Shown here: piece after piece, positions 7,688 to 15,520 of the stretch
Layout: each line of letters opens with the position of its first letter
Numbering within the stretch: the first letter of the stretch is position 1
Source: Patulibacter minatonensis DSM 18081
GTDB lineage: Bacteria; Actinomycetota; Thermoleophilia; Solirubrobacterales; Solirubrobacteraceae
Direction of reading: 5' to 3'
Length of the DNA: 51,494 nucleotides
Assembly (NCBI RefSeq): GCF_000519325.1
Contig: NZ_KI912613.1
Coordinates: 1,321,661-1,373,154 of the forward strand
Made by a program: the position numbers and the translations under genes
The notes under the pieces: generated by a model
The model's input: the letters and a program-made list of their open reading frames with translations, nothing else
Told to the model about the DNA's origin: nothing
Databases searched by the model: none

Positions 7688-10018
7688 ATGCCATCCCACC
7701 CGCACGCCGCCCCGACGCCGGACGACGACTCGCCCGGCCTCGGGAGCCCGTCGTCCGACGCCACCCCGCCCGGCGCCGCGACCCCGTCCTCCGGTGCCAC
7801 CCCGCTCGGCCCGAGCACCCCGCCGTCCGCCACCCCGAGGCCCGGTCCTCCGGGCCCCGCCGCCCCGCCTCCCGACGGCCTCCTCCACCGCCTGGCGCTG
7901 ATCTGCGTACGCCGGCGCCGCACCGTCGTCGCCGTCTGGGTGCTCGCGCTCGTCGTGATGGCCGCCGGCGTCTCGCACCTCGCGGGCGACTCGGCCGAGG
8001 ACTACGCGACGCCCGGCGCCGAGTCGACCCGGGCGGCGGACCTGATCGACGCGCACCTCGGCGGACGCGGCGCGCAGGGGATCACCGTCGTGTGGCAGGA
8101 CGCGCGCGGCGCCGACGGGGCCGCCGCGAAGGCCCGGATCCAGCCGCTGCTCGACCGGGCCGAAGCCCTCCCCGGCATCGGGGAGGCCGAGCCGCAGCGG
8201 GTGTCCCGCGACGGGACGATCGCGTCCGTCGAGCTCGGCCTGACCACGAAGCCGTGGAACCTGCCCGACGACACCGCGAAGGACGTCATCGAGCTCGCCG
8301 AGCAGGCCGAGGGCGGCGGCACCCGGATCGAGCTGGGCGGAGGCCCGATCACGAACGCCGAGGGCGGCTCCAGTCCCGAGGTCGCGTCGATGATCGCCGC
8401 CGCGGTGATCCTCCTGATCGCGTTCGGCAGCGTCGTCGCCGCCGGCCTGCCGCTGCTCGCGGCGCTGCTCGGCCTGGGGATCACGTTCGCGCTCGTCGGG
8501 CTGCTGCAGCACGTGATCGACGTGCCCGAGTGGGCCCCCGCGGTCTACAGCCTGATCGGCATCGGGGTCGGGATCGACTACGCCCTGCTCGTGGTCTCGC
8601 GCTTCCGCTCCGCACTGCACGACGGCAAGGACACCGAGGGCGCCGTCGTCGAGGCGATCTCCACCGCCGGGCGCAGCGCCCTGGTCGCCGGCGGCACGGT
8701 CGTCGTCGCGATGCTCGGCCTGCTGCTGATGCGGGTCTCGTACATGAACGGCGTGGCACTCTCGGCGAGCATCTCGGTCCTCGTCGTCCTGCTCGCGTCG
8801 GTGACGTTCGTCCCGGCGCTCCTGGCGATGCTCGGCACGCGCGTGAACCGCCTGCGGGTCCCGCTCGTCGGTCGGCAGCAGCGCGAGGGCCACAGCCCGC
8901 TCGCCGCACGGTGGGCGCGCGGGGTGCAGCGCCGCCCGAAGACCGCGGCGATCGTCGGCGCGACGGTCCTCGTCCTCCTCACGATCCCCGCGAAGGACCT
9001 CCGGTTCGGCTTCCCCGACGCCGGCAACGACCGCGCGTCGACCACGACCCGCCAGGCGTACGACCTGACGACGGAGGGCTTCGGCCGCGGCTCCAACGGC
9101 GCGCTGCTGCTCGTCGCCGAGGGTGGGGCGCAGCAGCGCCTGGGCGCGGTGACCGCCGCCGTCCGTCGCGACCGGGACGTCGCCGCGGTCCTCCCGGCGC
9201 GCGCGTCGAAGGACGGCGCGATCTCCGTCGTCACCGTCCTCCCGCGCAGCGCGCCGCAGGACGCCTCGACCTCCGACCTCGTCCACCGCCTGCGCGACGA
9301 CGTGCTGCCGGCCGCGACCCGCGGCGGCGACGGGAGCGTGCTCGTCGGCGGGGTGACGGCCGCGTCGATCGACCAGTCCGACGTCCTCGGCGCCCGCATC
9401 CCGTACTTCATCGGGGGCGTCGTCGTGCTGTCGCTGCTGCTCCTGCTCGCCGCGTTCCGGGCGCCGCTCGTGGCGCTGAAGGCCGGCGTGATGAACCTGC
9501 TGTCGGTCGGCTCGGCCTACGGCGTGGTGACCGCGTTCGCGCAGGGCGGCACCCTCGGCGGGCTGATCGGGATCGACACGAACACGCCGGTCCCGCCGTT
9601 CATCCCGGTGATGATGTTCGCGATCCTCTTCGGGCTCTCGATGGACTACGAGGTCTTCCTCGTCTCCCGCATCCGCGAGCGGTTCCGCCACCACGGCGAC
9701 ACCGAGCGCGCGGTGACCGAGGGCCTGGCGTCGACCGCCCGGGTGATCACCGCGGCGGGGGCGATCATGGTCGCGGTCTTCCTGAGCTTCGCGCTCGCCC
9801 CGGAGGCGTTCCTGAAGCTCATGGGCGTCGGGATGGCCACGGCGATCCTCGTCGACGCGACGATCGTCCGGATGGTCCTCGTCCCGGCCCTGATGCAGCT
9901 CCTGGGCCGCTGGAACTGGTGGATCCCGGCGTGGCTGGACCGCGTGCTCCCCGACCTCGAGGGCGCGCCGGCGACCCCGCGGCAGGCGCCGTCGGTGGCG
10001 GCGGGATCGGCGGACTGA
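7688..10018 (+). CDS. MMPL/RND-family membrane transporter
   Basis: The 776-aa protein has a Pro/Ser-rich cytoplasmic head of about 65 residues. It then shows the two-fold repeated RND/MMPL architecture: a first helix (TVVAVWVLALVVMAAG), an external domain, a block of five helices, a second external domain and a second helix block. Both signature motifs are present: GIGVGIDYALLVVSRFRSAL in the first half and FGLSMDYEVFLVSRIRERF in the second, with the proton-relay Asp-Tyr pair. Such proteins export lipids or hydrophobic compounds using the proton gradient. The ATG at 7688 is the last Met before the disordered head; an earlier in-frame Met would run into the repeat region. No clear substrate is indicated. 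Confidence 0.9.
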   Translation: MPSHPHAAPTPDDDSPGLGSPSSDATPPGAATPSSGATPLGPSTPPSATPRPGPPGPAAPPPDGLLHRLALICVRRRRTVVAVWVLALVVMAAGVSHLAGDSAEDYATPGAESTRAADLIDAHLGGRGAQGITVVWQDARGADGAAAKARIQPLLDRAEALPGIGEAEPQRVSRDGTIASVELGLTTKPWNLPDDTAKDVIELAEQAEGGGTRIELGGGPITNAEGGSSPEVASMIAAAVILLIAFGSVVAAGLPLLAALLGLGITFALVGLLQHVIDVPEWAPAVYSLIGIGVGIDYALLVVSRFRSALHDGKDTEGAVVEAISTAGRSALVAGGTVVVAMLGLLLMRVSYMNGVALSASISVLVVLLASVTFVPALLAMLGTRVNRLRVPLVGRQQREGHSPLAARWARGVQRRPKTAAIVGATVLVLLTIPAKDLRFGFPDAGNDRASTTTRQAYDLTTEGFGRGSNGALLLVAEGGAQQRLGAVTAAVRRDRDVAAVLPARASKDGAISVVTVLPRSAPQDASTSDLVHRLRDDVLPAATRGGDGSVLVGGVTAASIDQSDVLGARIPYFIGGVVVLSLLLLLAAFRAPLVALKAGVMNLLSVGSAYGVVTAFAQGGTLGGLIGIDTNTPVPPFIPVMMFAILFGLSMDYEVFLVSRIRERFRHHGDTERAVTEGLASTARVITAAGAIMVAVFLSFALAPEAFLKLMGVGMATAILVDATIVRMVLVPALMQLLGRWNWWIPAWLDRVLPDLEGAPATPRQAPSVAAGSAD

Positions 10019-10092
10019 GGCCGGAGCCGTCCGGTCGCCCCGGGCCGTCCGGTACCCCCGCCGGCCGCCGGGGCAGGAGCGGCGCGCCCACG

Positions 10093-10725
10093 TCAGTCCC
10101 TCGCGACCGTCGGCCGGCCGACGGTCGCGGGACGCAGCCGGAGCAGCGTCATCCCGCCTCCCAGCGGGGTGGCGTCCTCCGTCGCGAGCGCCTGGGGCGG
10201 GACGCCCTCCGGGAACAGGCGCGCGCCGCCGCCGATCACGACCGGGTTGAGCAGCAGGAGCAGCTCGTCGATCAGGTCGTGCGGCAGCAGGGCGCGCATC
10301 AGGGTCGGGCTGCCGTACATCAGGAGGTCGCCTGTTCGGCGGGGCGCGTCCTCGTCGGCGTCGCCCGCGTCCTGCGGCCCGGCCCGTGCGCCCTCGCCCG
10401 TCGCCTTCAGTCGCCGGACCTCCTCGACCACGTCGTCGGCGATCACCCGCGTGTTGTTCCACCGCGGACGCCGGAGGGTGGTGGAGACGACGTGCTTGGG
10501 CAGCGCGTTCATCCGGTCGGCGAACCCGAGCTCGTCGCGGCGGCTCGGCCACGCGGCCGCGAACGTCTCGTACGTGCGACGCCCGAGCAGCAGGGCGTCG
10601 GCCGCGAACAGGACGTCGACCGCACGCCGCAGGGTGTCGGGGCTCTGGAAGTCGAACGACCACCGGTGCGGCGCCTCGACGACCCCGTCGAGGGTCACGA
10701 AGGTGGAGACGACGAGGCGACGCAC
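10093..10725 (-). CDS. Dihydrofolate reductase-family protein (RibD C-terminal-like)
   Basis: The 210-aa protein matches the RibD_C/DHFR-like fold. It has a first strand and loop VRRLVVSTFVTLDGVVEAP, the LLLGRRTYETFAAAWP NADP-binding segment, PKHVVSTTL, GDLLMYGSPTLMRALL and the terminal NPVVIGGGARLFPEG motif. These stand-alone proteins are probably NADPH-dependent reductases of unknown substrate rather than true folate or riboflavin enzymes. A 20-residue Gly/Asp-rich insertion sits near residue 115. The start is GTG 10725. The gene is divergent from the VOC gene, and the intergenic region carries an ATGACG palindrome. Confidence 0.8.
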   Translation of the reverse strand: MRRLVVSTFVTLDGVVEAPHRWSFDFQSPDTLRRAVDVLFAADALLLGRRTYETFAAAWPSRRDELGFADRMNALPKHVVSTTLRRPRWNNTRVIADDVVEEVRRLKATGEGARAGPQDAGDADEDAPRRTGDLLMYGSPTLMRALLPHDLIDELLLLLNPVVIGGGARLFPEGVPPQALATEDATPLGGGMTLLRLRPATVGRPTVARD

Positions 10726-10810
10726 GGGATGGGGGCTTCCAGGCGGGGGGACGCTCCGATCCTCCGCGTTCGCCCGCGGTGCCGCCAGGGGTCGATGTCG
10801 TCGGCCGGAG

Positions 10811-10824
10811 ATGACGAACGTCAT
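10811..10824. promoter_or_regulatory. Palindromic operator copy 1 (ATGACGAACGTCAT)
   Basis: A near-perfect 6-2-6 palindrome lies 86 bp upstream of the reductase gene start and 186 bp upstream of the VOC gene. The same sequence recurs at 11492 and 14352, around the two-component genes. It is a likely binding site of the adjacent NarL-type response regulator (inference). Confidence 0.6.
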
Positions 10825-11009
10825 CGGTCGGCTTGGACATCCGGCTCTGGCGACGCGCGAGCCGGCACGCCAGGATCCGGCCGGGGAGCACGACGGCTCC
10901 GACGGGTTCCGGATCGGAGCGATGAGTTCCGGGAGACCGCGCGGTCTTGTGTTCCGTACCCCACGAAACGCGCCCCGCGCCCCGCGACGGCCACCCAAGG
11001 AGACCCCCG

Positions 11010-11444
11010 ATGCGCATGATCTTCCCCAACCTGCCCGTGACCGACGTCAAGGCCTCACGCGCCTTCTTCTCGGCGCTGGGCTTCGGCTTCAACGAGCAGT
11101 TCTGCGACGAGACCACCGCCTGTCTGGTGATCGAGGAGAACATCATGGTGATGCTCATCGAGGAGGAGAAGTTCCGGACCTTCATCAAGGGCGACATCGC
11201 GCCCCGCGACGTCACGGAGTCGATGATCGCCCTGTCGTGCGACAGCAAGGACGAGGTCCTCGACCTCGCCGGCAAGGCGAAGGCGGCCGGCGCCGAGGCG
11301 TGGAAGGACCCGCAGGACTACGGCTTCATGTACGGCGAGAGCTTCCGCGACCTCGACGGGCACGTCTGGGAGCTCATGTGGATGGACCTCGAGCAGGCAC
11401 AGGCCGCGCAGGAGCAGGCCGACGGCGAGCCCGCCACCGCCTGA
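11010..11444 (+). CDS. VOC-superfamily (glyoxalase/bleomycin-resistance-like) protein
   Basis: The 144-aa protein shows the VOC beta-alpha-beta-beta-beta layout: MIFPNLPVTDVKASRAFFSA at the N-terminus, ACLVIEENIMVMLI in the middle, and DLDGHVWELMWMD near the end, where the metal-ligand Glu of the family often sits. It is probably a small-molecule-binding or metal-dependent enzyme of unknown substrate. AAGGAGA (about 10997-11003) is a strong ribosome-binding site fixing ATG 11010. A GC-rich hairpin follows the gene. Confidence 0.85.
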   Translation: MRMIFPNLPVTDVKASRAFFSALGFGFNEQFCDETTACLVIEENIMVMLIEEEKFRTFIKGDIAPRDVTESMIALSCDSKDEVLDLAGKAKAAGAEAWKDPQDYGFMYGESFRDLDGHVWELMWMDLEQAQAAQEQADGEPATA

Positions 11445-11460
11445 GCCGCACCGTCGGATC

Positions 11461-11487
11461 CGGGGCCGCGCGGGAGGCGCGGCCCCG
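11461..11487. terminator. GC-rich hairpin after the VOC gene
   Basis: CGGGGCCGCGC-gggag-GCGCGGCCCCG is a perfect 11-bp stem with a 5-nt loop, 16 bp after the VOC stop. No T-run follows, which is common for high-GC actinobacterial terminators. Confidence 0.65.
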
Positions 11488-11489
11488 AC

Positions 11490-11507
11490 CGATGACGAAC
11501 GTCATCG
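11490..11507. promoter_or_regulatory. Palindromic operator copy 2, upstream of the histidine kinase gene
   Basis: CGATGACGAACGTCATCG is symmetric except for the central AA. It ends 50 bp before the kinase GTG at 11558 and about 20 bp before a CATACG -10-like box, so it overlaps the likely -35 region. Position and repetition suggest autoregulation of the two-component operon. Confidence 0.65.
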
Positions 11508-11557
11508 ATCCGCCTCCGACCCTCGCCATACGGCGTCCCACCTGGCAAGGTCGTCGC

Positions 11558-13675
11558 GTGGACAGGCCCCCTCCATCGAGCCGCTGGCCGGCGTACGCGA
11601 CCATCGGCGCCTACGTCATCAGCGTGCTGCTGCCGCTGGTCGAGGTCACCCGGATCGCGGTCTTCGAGCCACCCTCGGACGCCTGGGTCGCGGTGATCGC
11701 GACCGCGCTGTACCTGCCGCTGCACCTCCGCCACGTCGGCTACGCCCTCGGGCGCCGGGCGGCACCCGGCGGCGCCTGGTCGCTCGCCGCGGTCGCGGTC
11801 ATCACCCTCACGGCGTACGCCCTGATCGGGGCGGCCTGGTCGTTCGCGCTCTCGTCGCTCGTGGTCTCGACCGCGATCGTCCTGCGGCCCCGCTGGTCGG
11901 TGCCCCTCGCGGCCGCGATCATCGTCCTGGTCCACGTCGTCGGCCTCAGCTCCGGCAGCGAGACCGCGCGGCTCTTCAGCCAGGGCCTGTACCTCGCGAT
12001 CTCGGTGGCGTTCCGCTCCGCGATCCTGCTCGTGACGATCTGGCTCGTCGCCGCGGTCCGCGACCTGCACGCCGCGCGGGCCGCGCTCGCCGAGCAGGCG
12101 GTGACGTCGCAGCGCGCCGAGGCGGAGCAGGCGCTCGGGAGCACGCTGCTGCGGGGCCTCGAGTCGTTGGCGGCCGTCGCGTCGGAGGCCGAGGACCACA
12201 CCGCCCGACGCAGCCCCGACGCCCGCCGGGTCCTCACCGCGCTCGTCGCCTCCTCGCGGGAGCGGCTCGACGAGACGCGGCGGATCGTGGCCGGGCATCG
12301 CGGCGCGGTCGACCGCCGTCGCCTGGAGGCGGTCGCGACGCTGCTCCGGGGCGACCGCGCGCCGCGGGCGGCGGACCCGCCGGCTCCGGGGAGGGCGTCG
12401 TCGGCGTCCGCGTCCGGGTCGACGGCCGCCGATCCGCGGGACACCGCACCGCCGGCCGGGTCGGACCGGAGCGGCCCGTCCGTGCGGGCCCGCCTCCTCG
12501 ACCGCTGGAGCCGCGCCGTCGAGGCCGCCCGCGCCCGGACGAGCCCCGTCGACGCGGCCCTCGCCGTCGCCCGACGCTCGCGGTGGCTGCTCGTCGTCCT
12601 CCACCTGCCGATGTTCGCCTACCTGCTGACGATCTCGACCGTCGGGTTCGACACGGGCGAGCCGACGGCGGCGTGGCTCGCCGGGCCGGTCGTCCTGCTC
12701 TGCGGGCTGCAGCTGTGGCTGAGCCTCGCGGCGGCGTCCGGCGAGCGACCCCGCCACGCGTACCTCGCGCTGGCCGCGATGTTCGCCCTCGCGGCCCTCG
12801 GCATGGTCGTCGTCGGGAACCAGTTCCTCTCGTCGATCTGGATGCTCGGCGGGGCGCTGGGCGTCCTCACGACGGGGCGCCTGCGGGCGGTCCTGATCGT
12901 GGCGGTGATCGTCGGCCAGGTGGTCCCCAACGTGCTGCTGTTCCTCGACTACTTCGACGACGCGAAGCACCTGTCGTGGTACCTGCTCTACATCGTCACG
13001 ATCTCGTCGCTCGCGCCGCTGTCGCTGATCGGGGCCGTCGGGCTGTGCCGGATCACCGGGGAGCTCGCCCGCACCCGTGCCGAGCTCGCCGACCAGGCGG
13101 TCGATCTGGAGCGCCGGCGGCTCTCGCGGGACCTCCACGACGCCCTCGGCCAGAGCCTCTCGGCGATCTCGCTGAAGGGCGACCTCGCCCTGGCGCTGCT
13201 CGACCGCGACCCCGACGCCGCGGCCGCCGAGGCCCGCGACGTCCGCCAGGTCGCGGAGCGCCTGGCCGACGACGTCCGCGCCGTGGTGGCCGGGGGACGG
13301 CCGGTGTCGTTCGTGGTCGAGGTCGCCGGCGCCGTCGACCTGCTCCGCGCCGCGGGCGTGGAGGCCGAGGTCGACGTGGACCTCGGCCCGCTGACGACCG
13401 AGGCGGACGCCCTGTTCGGCTGGGCCGTCCGGGAGGGCACCACGAACGTGCTGCGCCACAGTCGCGCGGAACGGTGCGTGATCAGCGCGGTCCGCGACGA
13501 CGGGCGGTTCGGCCTGGAGCTCGTCAACGACGGTGCGGCGCACCAGCTCGACGTGTCGGGGAGCGGCCTGGCGGGCCTCGCTGACCGGGCACGGACGCTG
13601 CGTGGCGTCGTCACCGCCGACCGCGAGGGCGGCAGCTTCCGCCTGCGCGTGCTGCTGCCGGAGGACGCCTCGTGA
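11558..13675 (+). CDS. DesK/NarX-type sensor histidine kinase with a duplicated, degenerate first module
   Basis: The 705-aa membrane kinase contains two sensor-DHp modules. Module 1 (about residues 1-260) has six predicted helices and then a DHp-like coiled coil, in which the catalytic His position is replaced and no ATPase domain follows. After a Ser/Ala/Pro linker, module 2 (from about 335) has six more helices and an intact HisKA_3 segment, RRLSRDLHDALGQSLSAISL, with His527. Its HATPase_c domain carries EGTTNVLRHS (N-box) and GSGLAGLADRA (G-box). It should phosphorylate the response regulator whose GTG start overlaps its stop. GTG 11558 is chosen as it directly precedes the first helix; the long upstream frame crosses other genes. 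Confidence 0.85.
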   Translation: MDRPPPSSRWPAYATIGAYVISVLLPLVEVTRIAVFEPPSDAWVAVIATALYLPLHLRHVGYALGRRAAPGGAWSLAAVAVITLTAYALIGAAWSFALSSLVVSTAIVLRPRWSVPLAAAIIVLVHVVGLSSGSETARLFSQGLYLAISVAFRSAILLVTIWLVAAVRDLHAARAALAEQAVTSQRAEAEQALGSTLLRGLESLAAVASEAEDHTARRSPDARRVLTALVASSRERLDETRRIVAGHRGAVDRRRLEAVATLLRGDRAPRAADPPAPGRASSASASGSTAADPRDTAPPAGSDRSGPSVRARLLDRWSRAVEAARARTSPVDAALAVARRSRWLLVVLHLPMFAYLLTISTVGFDTGEPTAAWLAGPVVLLCGLQLWLSLAAASGERPRHAYLALAAMFALAALGMVVVGNQFLSSIWMLGGALGVLTTGRLRAVLIVAVIVGQVVPNVLLFLDYFDDAKHLSWYLLYIVTISSLAPLSLIGAVGLCRITGELARTRAELADQAVDLERRRLSRDLHDALGQSLSAISLKGDLALALLDRDPDAAAAEARDVRQVAERLADDVRAVVAGGRPVSFVVEVAGAVDLLRAAGVEAEVDVDLGPLTTEADALFGWAVREGTTNVLRHSRAERCVISAVRDDGRFGLELVNDGAAHQLDVSGSGLAGLADRARTLRGVVTADREGGSFRLRVLLPEDAS

Positions 13676-14277
13676 TCCGCGTGCTGATCGCCGAGGACCA
13701 GCACCTGATCCGCGGCGCGCTGGTGGCCCTGATCGGGCTGGAGGACGACCTCGAGGTCGTGGCCGATCTCGAGCGCGGCGACGAGATCGTCGGCACGGCG
13801 GTGCGCGTCCGGCCGGACGTCGCGGTGCTCGACATCGACCTGCCGGGACTGGACGGCCTGAGCGCCGCGGACCAGCTGCGGACGGCGTCGCCGGACTGCC
13901 GGGTGCTGATCCTGACGGGCCTCGGCCGCCCGGCGCACCTGTTGCGCGCGCTGCAGCTGCAGATCCGTGGGTTCCTCCCGAAGGACGCCCCGGCCGCCGA
14001 GCTCGCGGCGGCGATCCGTCGCGTCGCCGCCGGGGAGCGCGTGCTGGACCCGGACCTGGTGGCCGCGGCGCTGGAGACCGGCGAGAGCCCGCTGACCGAG
14101 CGCGAGGCCGACGTCCTGCGCACTGCCGCGACCGGCGTCTCGACGGCGGAGATCGGTACCACCCTGTTCCTGTCGCCGGCCACGGTGCGGAACTACCTGT
14201 CGAACGCGGTCGCGAAGCTCGGCGCGCGGAACCGCCTGGACGCCATCCGGATCGCCCAGGACAACGGCTGGCTCTGA
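13672..14277 (+). CDS. NarL/DesR-family response regulator
   Basis: The 201-aa protein has a receiver domain (EDQ acidic pair near residues 8-10, phospho-acceptor Asp in VAVLDIDLPGLDG near residue 55, Thr in LILTGLG, Lys in GFLPKDAP). A LuxR-type HTH follows, with LTEREADVL and TAEIGTTLFLSPATVRNYLSNAVAKLG. The GTG start overlaps the kinase stop (GTGA), so the pair is translationally coupled. Three copies of ATGACG-NN-CGTCAT around this locus are its best candidate targets. Confidence 0.92.
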   Translation: MIRVLIAEDQHLIRGALVALIGLEDDLEVVADLERGDEIVGTAVRVRPDVAVLDIDLPGLDGLSAADQLRTASPDCRVLILTGLGRPAHLLRALQLQIRGFLPKDAPAAELAAAIRRVAAGERVLDPDLVAAALETGESPLTEREADVLRTAATGVSTAEIGTTLFLSPATVRNYLSNAVAKLGARNRLDAIRIAQDNGWL

Positions 14278-14351
14278 CCGGCCGGGCCGTTGCCTCGGCC
14301 GCGCGGCACTCCCAGCGACGACCTGCGTCGTCGGTCGGGTCCGCCGCCCGG

Positions 14352-14365
14352 ATGACGTTCGTCAT
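14352..14365. promoter_or_regulatory. Palindromic operator copy 3 (ATGACGTTCGTCAT)
   Basis: This is the same palindrome as copies 1 and 2, read on the other strand at its central two bases. It lies 74 bp after the response regulator stop and upstream of a weakly supported small ORF at 14472. Confidence 0.6.
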
Positions 14366-14471
14366 GCCCTCCCGGTGACGATCGGCCCTGTCGCGGCCCG
14401 TGCCATGGGCGCATGATCGGTGGCACGCCCGGCGGACCCGCGACGGGGCGACCGACCGCGAGGACCACGCC

Positions 14472-14678
14472 GTGCCGAACCCGAGCTCCGAACCCCTGTC
14501 CAGCGTCGAGGGCCGTGCGGTCGTCGGAGGTGGTCGGCGGGCGGACGGACCATTCGCCCCGAGGGGGACCGTCCTGTCGTCCGCAGGTCCGCTCCTGGGT
14601 GGCGCTGTCGCGGCACCGCTGTTCATCGGCCTCCCCCCGATCCAGGAGGCGATGCGGGTGCCGGCGAGGGAGTGCTGA
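14472..14678 (+). CDS. Possible small protein, 68 aa, doubtful
   Basis: A GTG preceded by GAGGA opens a 68-codon frame. The product has a polar Ser/Gly/Arg half and one hydrophobic segment (VLSSAGPLLGGAVAAPLFIG). About 80% of third positions are G or C, below the roughly 95% of surrounding genes, so it may not be a gene. It follows operator copy 3, which is the only contextual support. I do not recognise the sequence. Confidence 0.25.
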   Translation: MPNPSSEPLSSVEGRAVVGGGRRADGPFAPRGTVLSSAGPLLGGAVAAPLFIGLPPIQEAMRVPAREC

Positions 14679-14705
14679 GGAGCAGGACCTGCCGGGGCTG
14701 ATGCC

Positions 14706-14858
14706 TCAGGCGGTGGTGGCGGCGAAGACGGGGGTGCGGCGGGCGGGGGTGGTCTGCTGGTCGTTCTTGGTGCCGCGGTGGTGGGCGGCGGCCACGGCAC
14801 CGAGGAGGGCGACGTTCAGGACGACCCAGGCGGTGAGGAGGACGAGCGCGATGACCAT
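14706..14858 (-). CDS. Small single-pass membrane protein, 50 aa (paralogue of 3029-3181)
   Basis: The product MVIALVLLTAWVVLNVALLG... ends TPVFAATTA. It matches the 3029-3181 protein in length, hydrophobic helix, RG-K turn and PVFAA tail, with no gaps. ATG 14858 is chosen over the Met four codons upstream because it aligns with the paralogue start and keeps the shared GATACG box exactly 61 bp upstream. Function is unknown. A short hydrophobic peptide in a repeat-rich gap recalls type I toxin peptides, but that is speculation and no antisense RNA can be shown. Confidence 0.6.
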   Translation of the reverse strand: MVIALVLLTAWVVLNVALLGAVAAAHHRGTKNDQQTTPARRTPVFAATTA

Positions 14859-14952
14859 GTGATGGATCATGCGCTCGCGTCGGATCAGGTCGGGACCGTG
14901 GTTCGATCGGGTTCGTATCAGCGCGGGGGGATCGCGTTGGTTCTGCGCGCGT

Positions 14953-14986
14953 ATTCCTTGATCGCGTATGTACGAGGGCTGGGAAT
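14953..14986 (-). promoter_or_regulatory. Conserved ATTCC-N24-GGAAT element, copy 1
   Basis: On the minus strand the element reads ATTCC, 24 bases, GGAAT, and then A-N-GC-N-CGCAG-N-AC. A 28-nt block (14940-14967) matches 34813-34840 at 23 positions with identical half-site spacing. It lies about 95-130 bp upstream of the 50-aa membrane-protein gene. It is a candidate regulator-binding site or leader element. The rest of 14859-15142 shows no gene. Confidence 0.5.
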
Positions 14987-15142
14987 GGTGCGCGAGGGGT
15001 GTGTGTGGTCGCGGCGCGGCCGGTCGACGGTCGTTCTTCCCACCTCCATCGCCGCACCCCCGTCGGCGAGGATGAGCCCGATGCCGGCGCGTCGTCGCCG
15101 GACCGCCCGCCGGTGATCCGCCGGTGCCACCAGGAGAACGCC

Positions 15143-15329
15143 GTGCTGCTGCAGGGGAAGACCGCGATCGTCTACGGGACCGGGGGGCTCGGGGCCGGCG
15201 TCGCCCGCGCGCTCGCGGGGGAGGGGGCGCGAGTGTTCGTCGCCGGGCGGACCGCGCGGACGGTCCTGGTGGGCGGCGGGCATGACCGGCACCACGGTCA
15301 ACGTCACCTGCGGCCTCGTGCCGGGCTGA
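15143..15329 (+). pseudogene. Internally deleted short-chain dehydrogenase (SDR) remnant
   Basis: A GTG with CAGGAG upstream starts VLLQGKTAIVYGTGGLGAGV, an SDR N-terminus with a TGxxxGxG-like cofactor loop, continuing to FVAGRTAR. Soon after, in a different frame (15279-15329), comes GMTGTTVNVTCGLVPG and TGA, a typical SDR C-terminal end. About 180-200 central codons, including the catalytic Ser-Tyr-Lys, are missing and the frame is shifted. It is a decayed gene, not a functional enzyme. Confidence 0.75.
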
Positions 15330-15361
15330 CCGGCGCGCGTCCGGGCCGGTCGCGGCCCCGG

Positions 15362-15480
15362 GGCCGTGGACCGATGCGTCGGCGACCCGTCGTGCGGGCC
15401 AACGGCGCATCGCCCGGTCGCGTGCCGTGGACCGACGCGTCGGCGACCCGTCGTGCGGGCCGACGGCGCATCGCCCCGAC
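15362..15480. repeat. Two-copy 61-bp tandem repeat
   Basis: Copies starting at CCGTGGACCG (15364) and CCGTGGACCG (15425) are offset by exactly 61 bp and differ at few positions, until they diverge near 15476. Each copy can fold through its GATGCGTCGG and GCGCATC parts. The array lies between the SDR remnant and the promoter of the intact SDR gene. Confidence 0.85.
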
Positions 15481-15490
15481 CCCGGACCGC

Positions 15491-15520
15491 TTGCGCTCCC
15501 CGGCCCGACCCCGCTAGTGT
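15491..15520 (+). promoter_or_regulatory. Sigma-A-like promoter of the SDR gene
   Basis: TTGCGC (15491-15496), 18 bp, TAGTGT (15515-15520). The predicted start leaves a leader of about 70 nt before ATG 15596. Confidence 0.5.

Noticed and set aside
10093-10998. Longer start for the RibD-like reductase (over 300 aa)
   Set aside because: The extra 90 residues overlap the regulatory palindrome and are not related to the family, which begins with a strand right after GTG 10725.
7274-11275. Very long open frame (over 1300 codons) on the minus strand opposite the MMPL gene
   Set aside because: It is the antisense shadow of a GC-rich gene; the translation is Arg/Gly/Asp-rich with no motifs and crosses the hairpin array and several genes.
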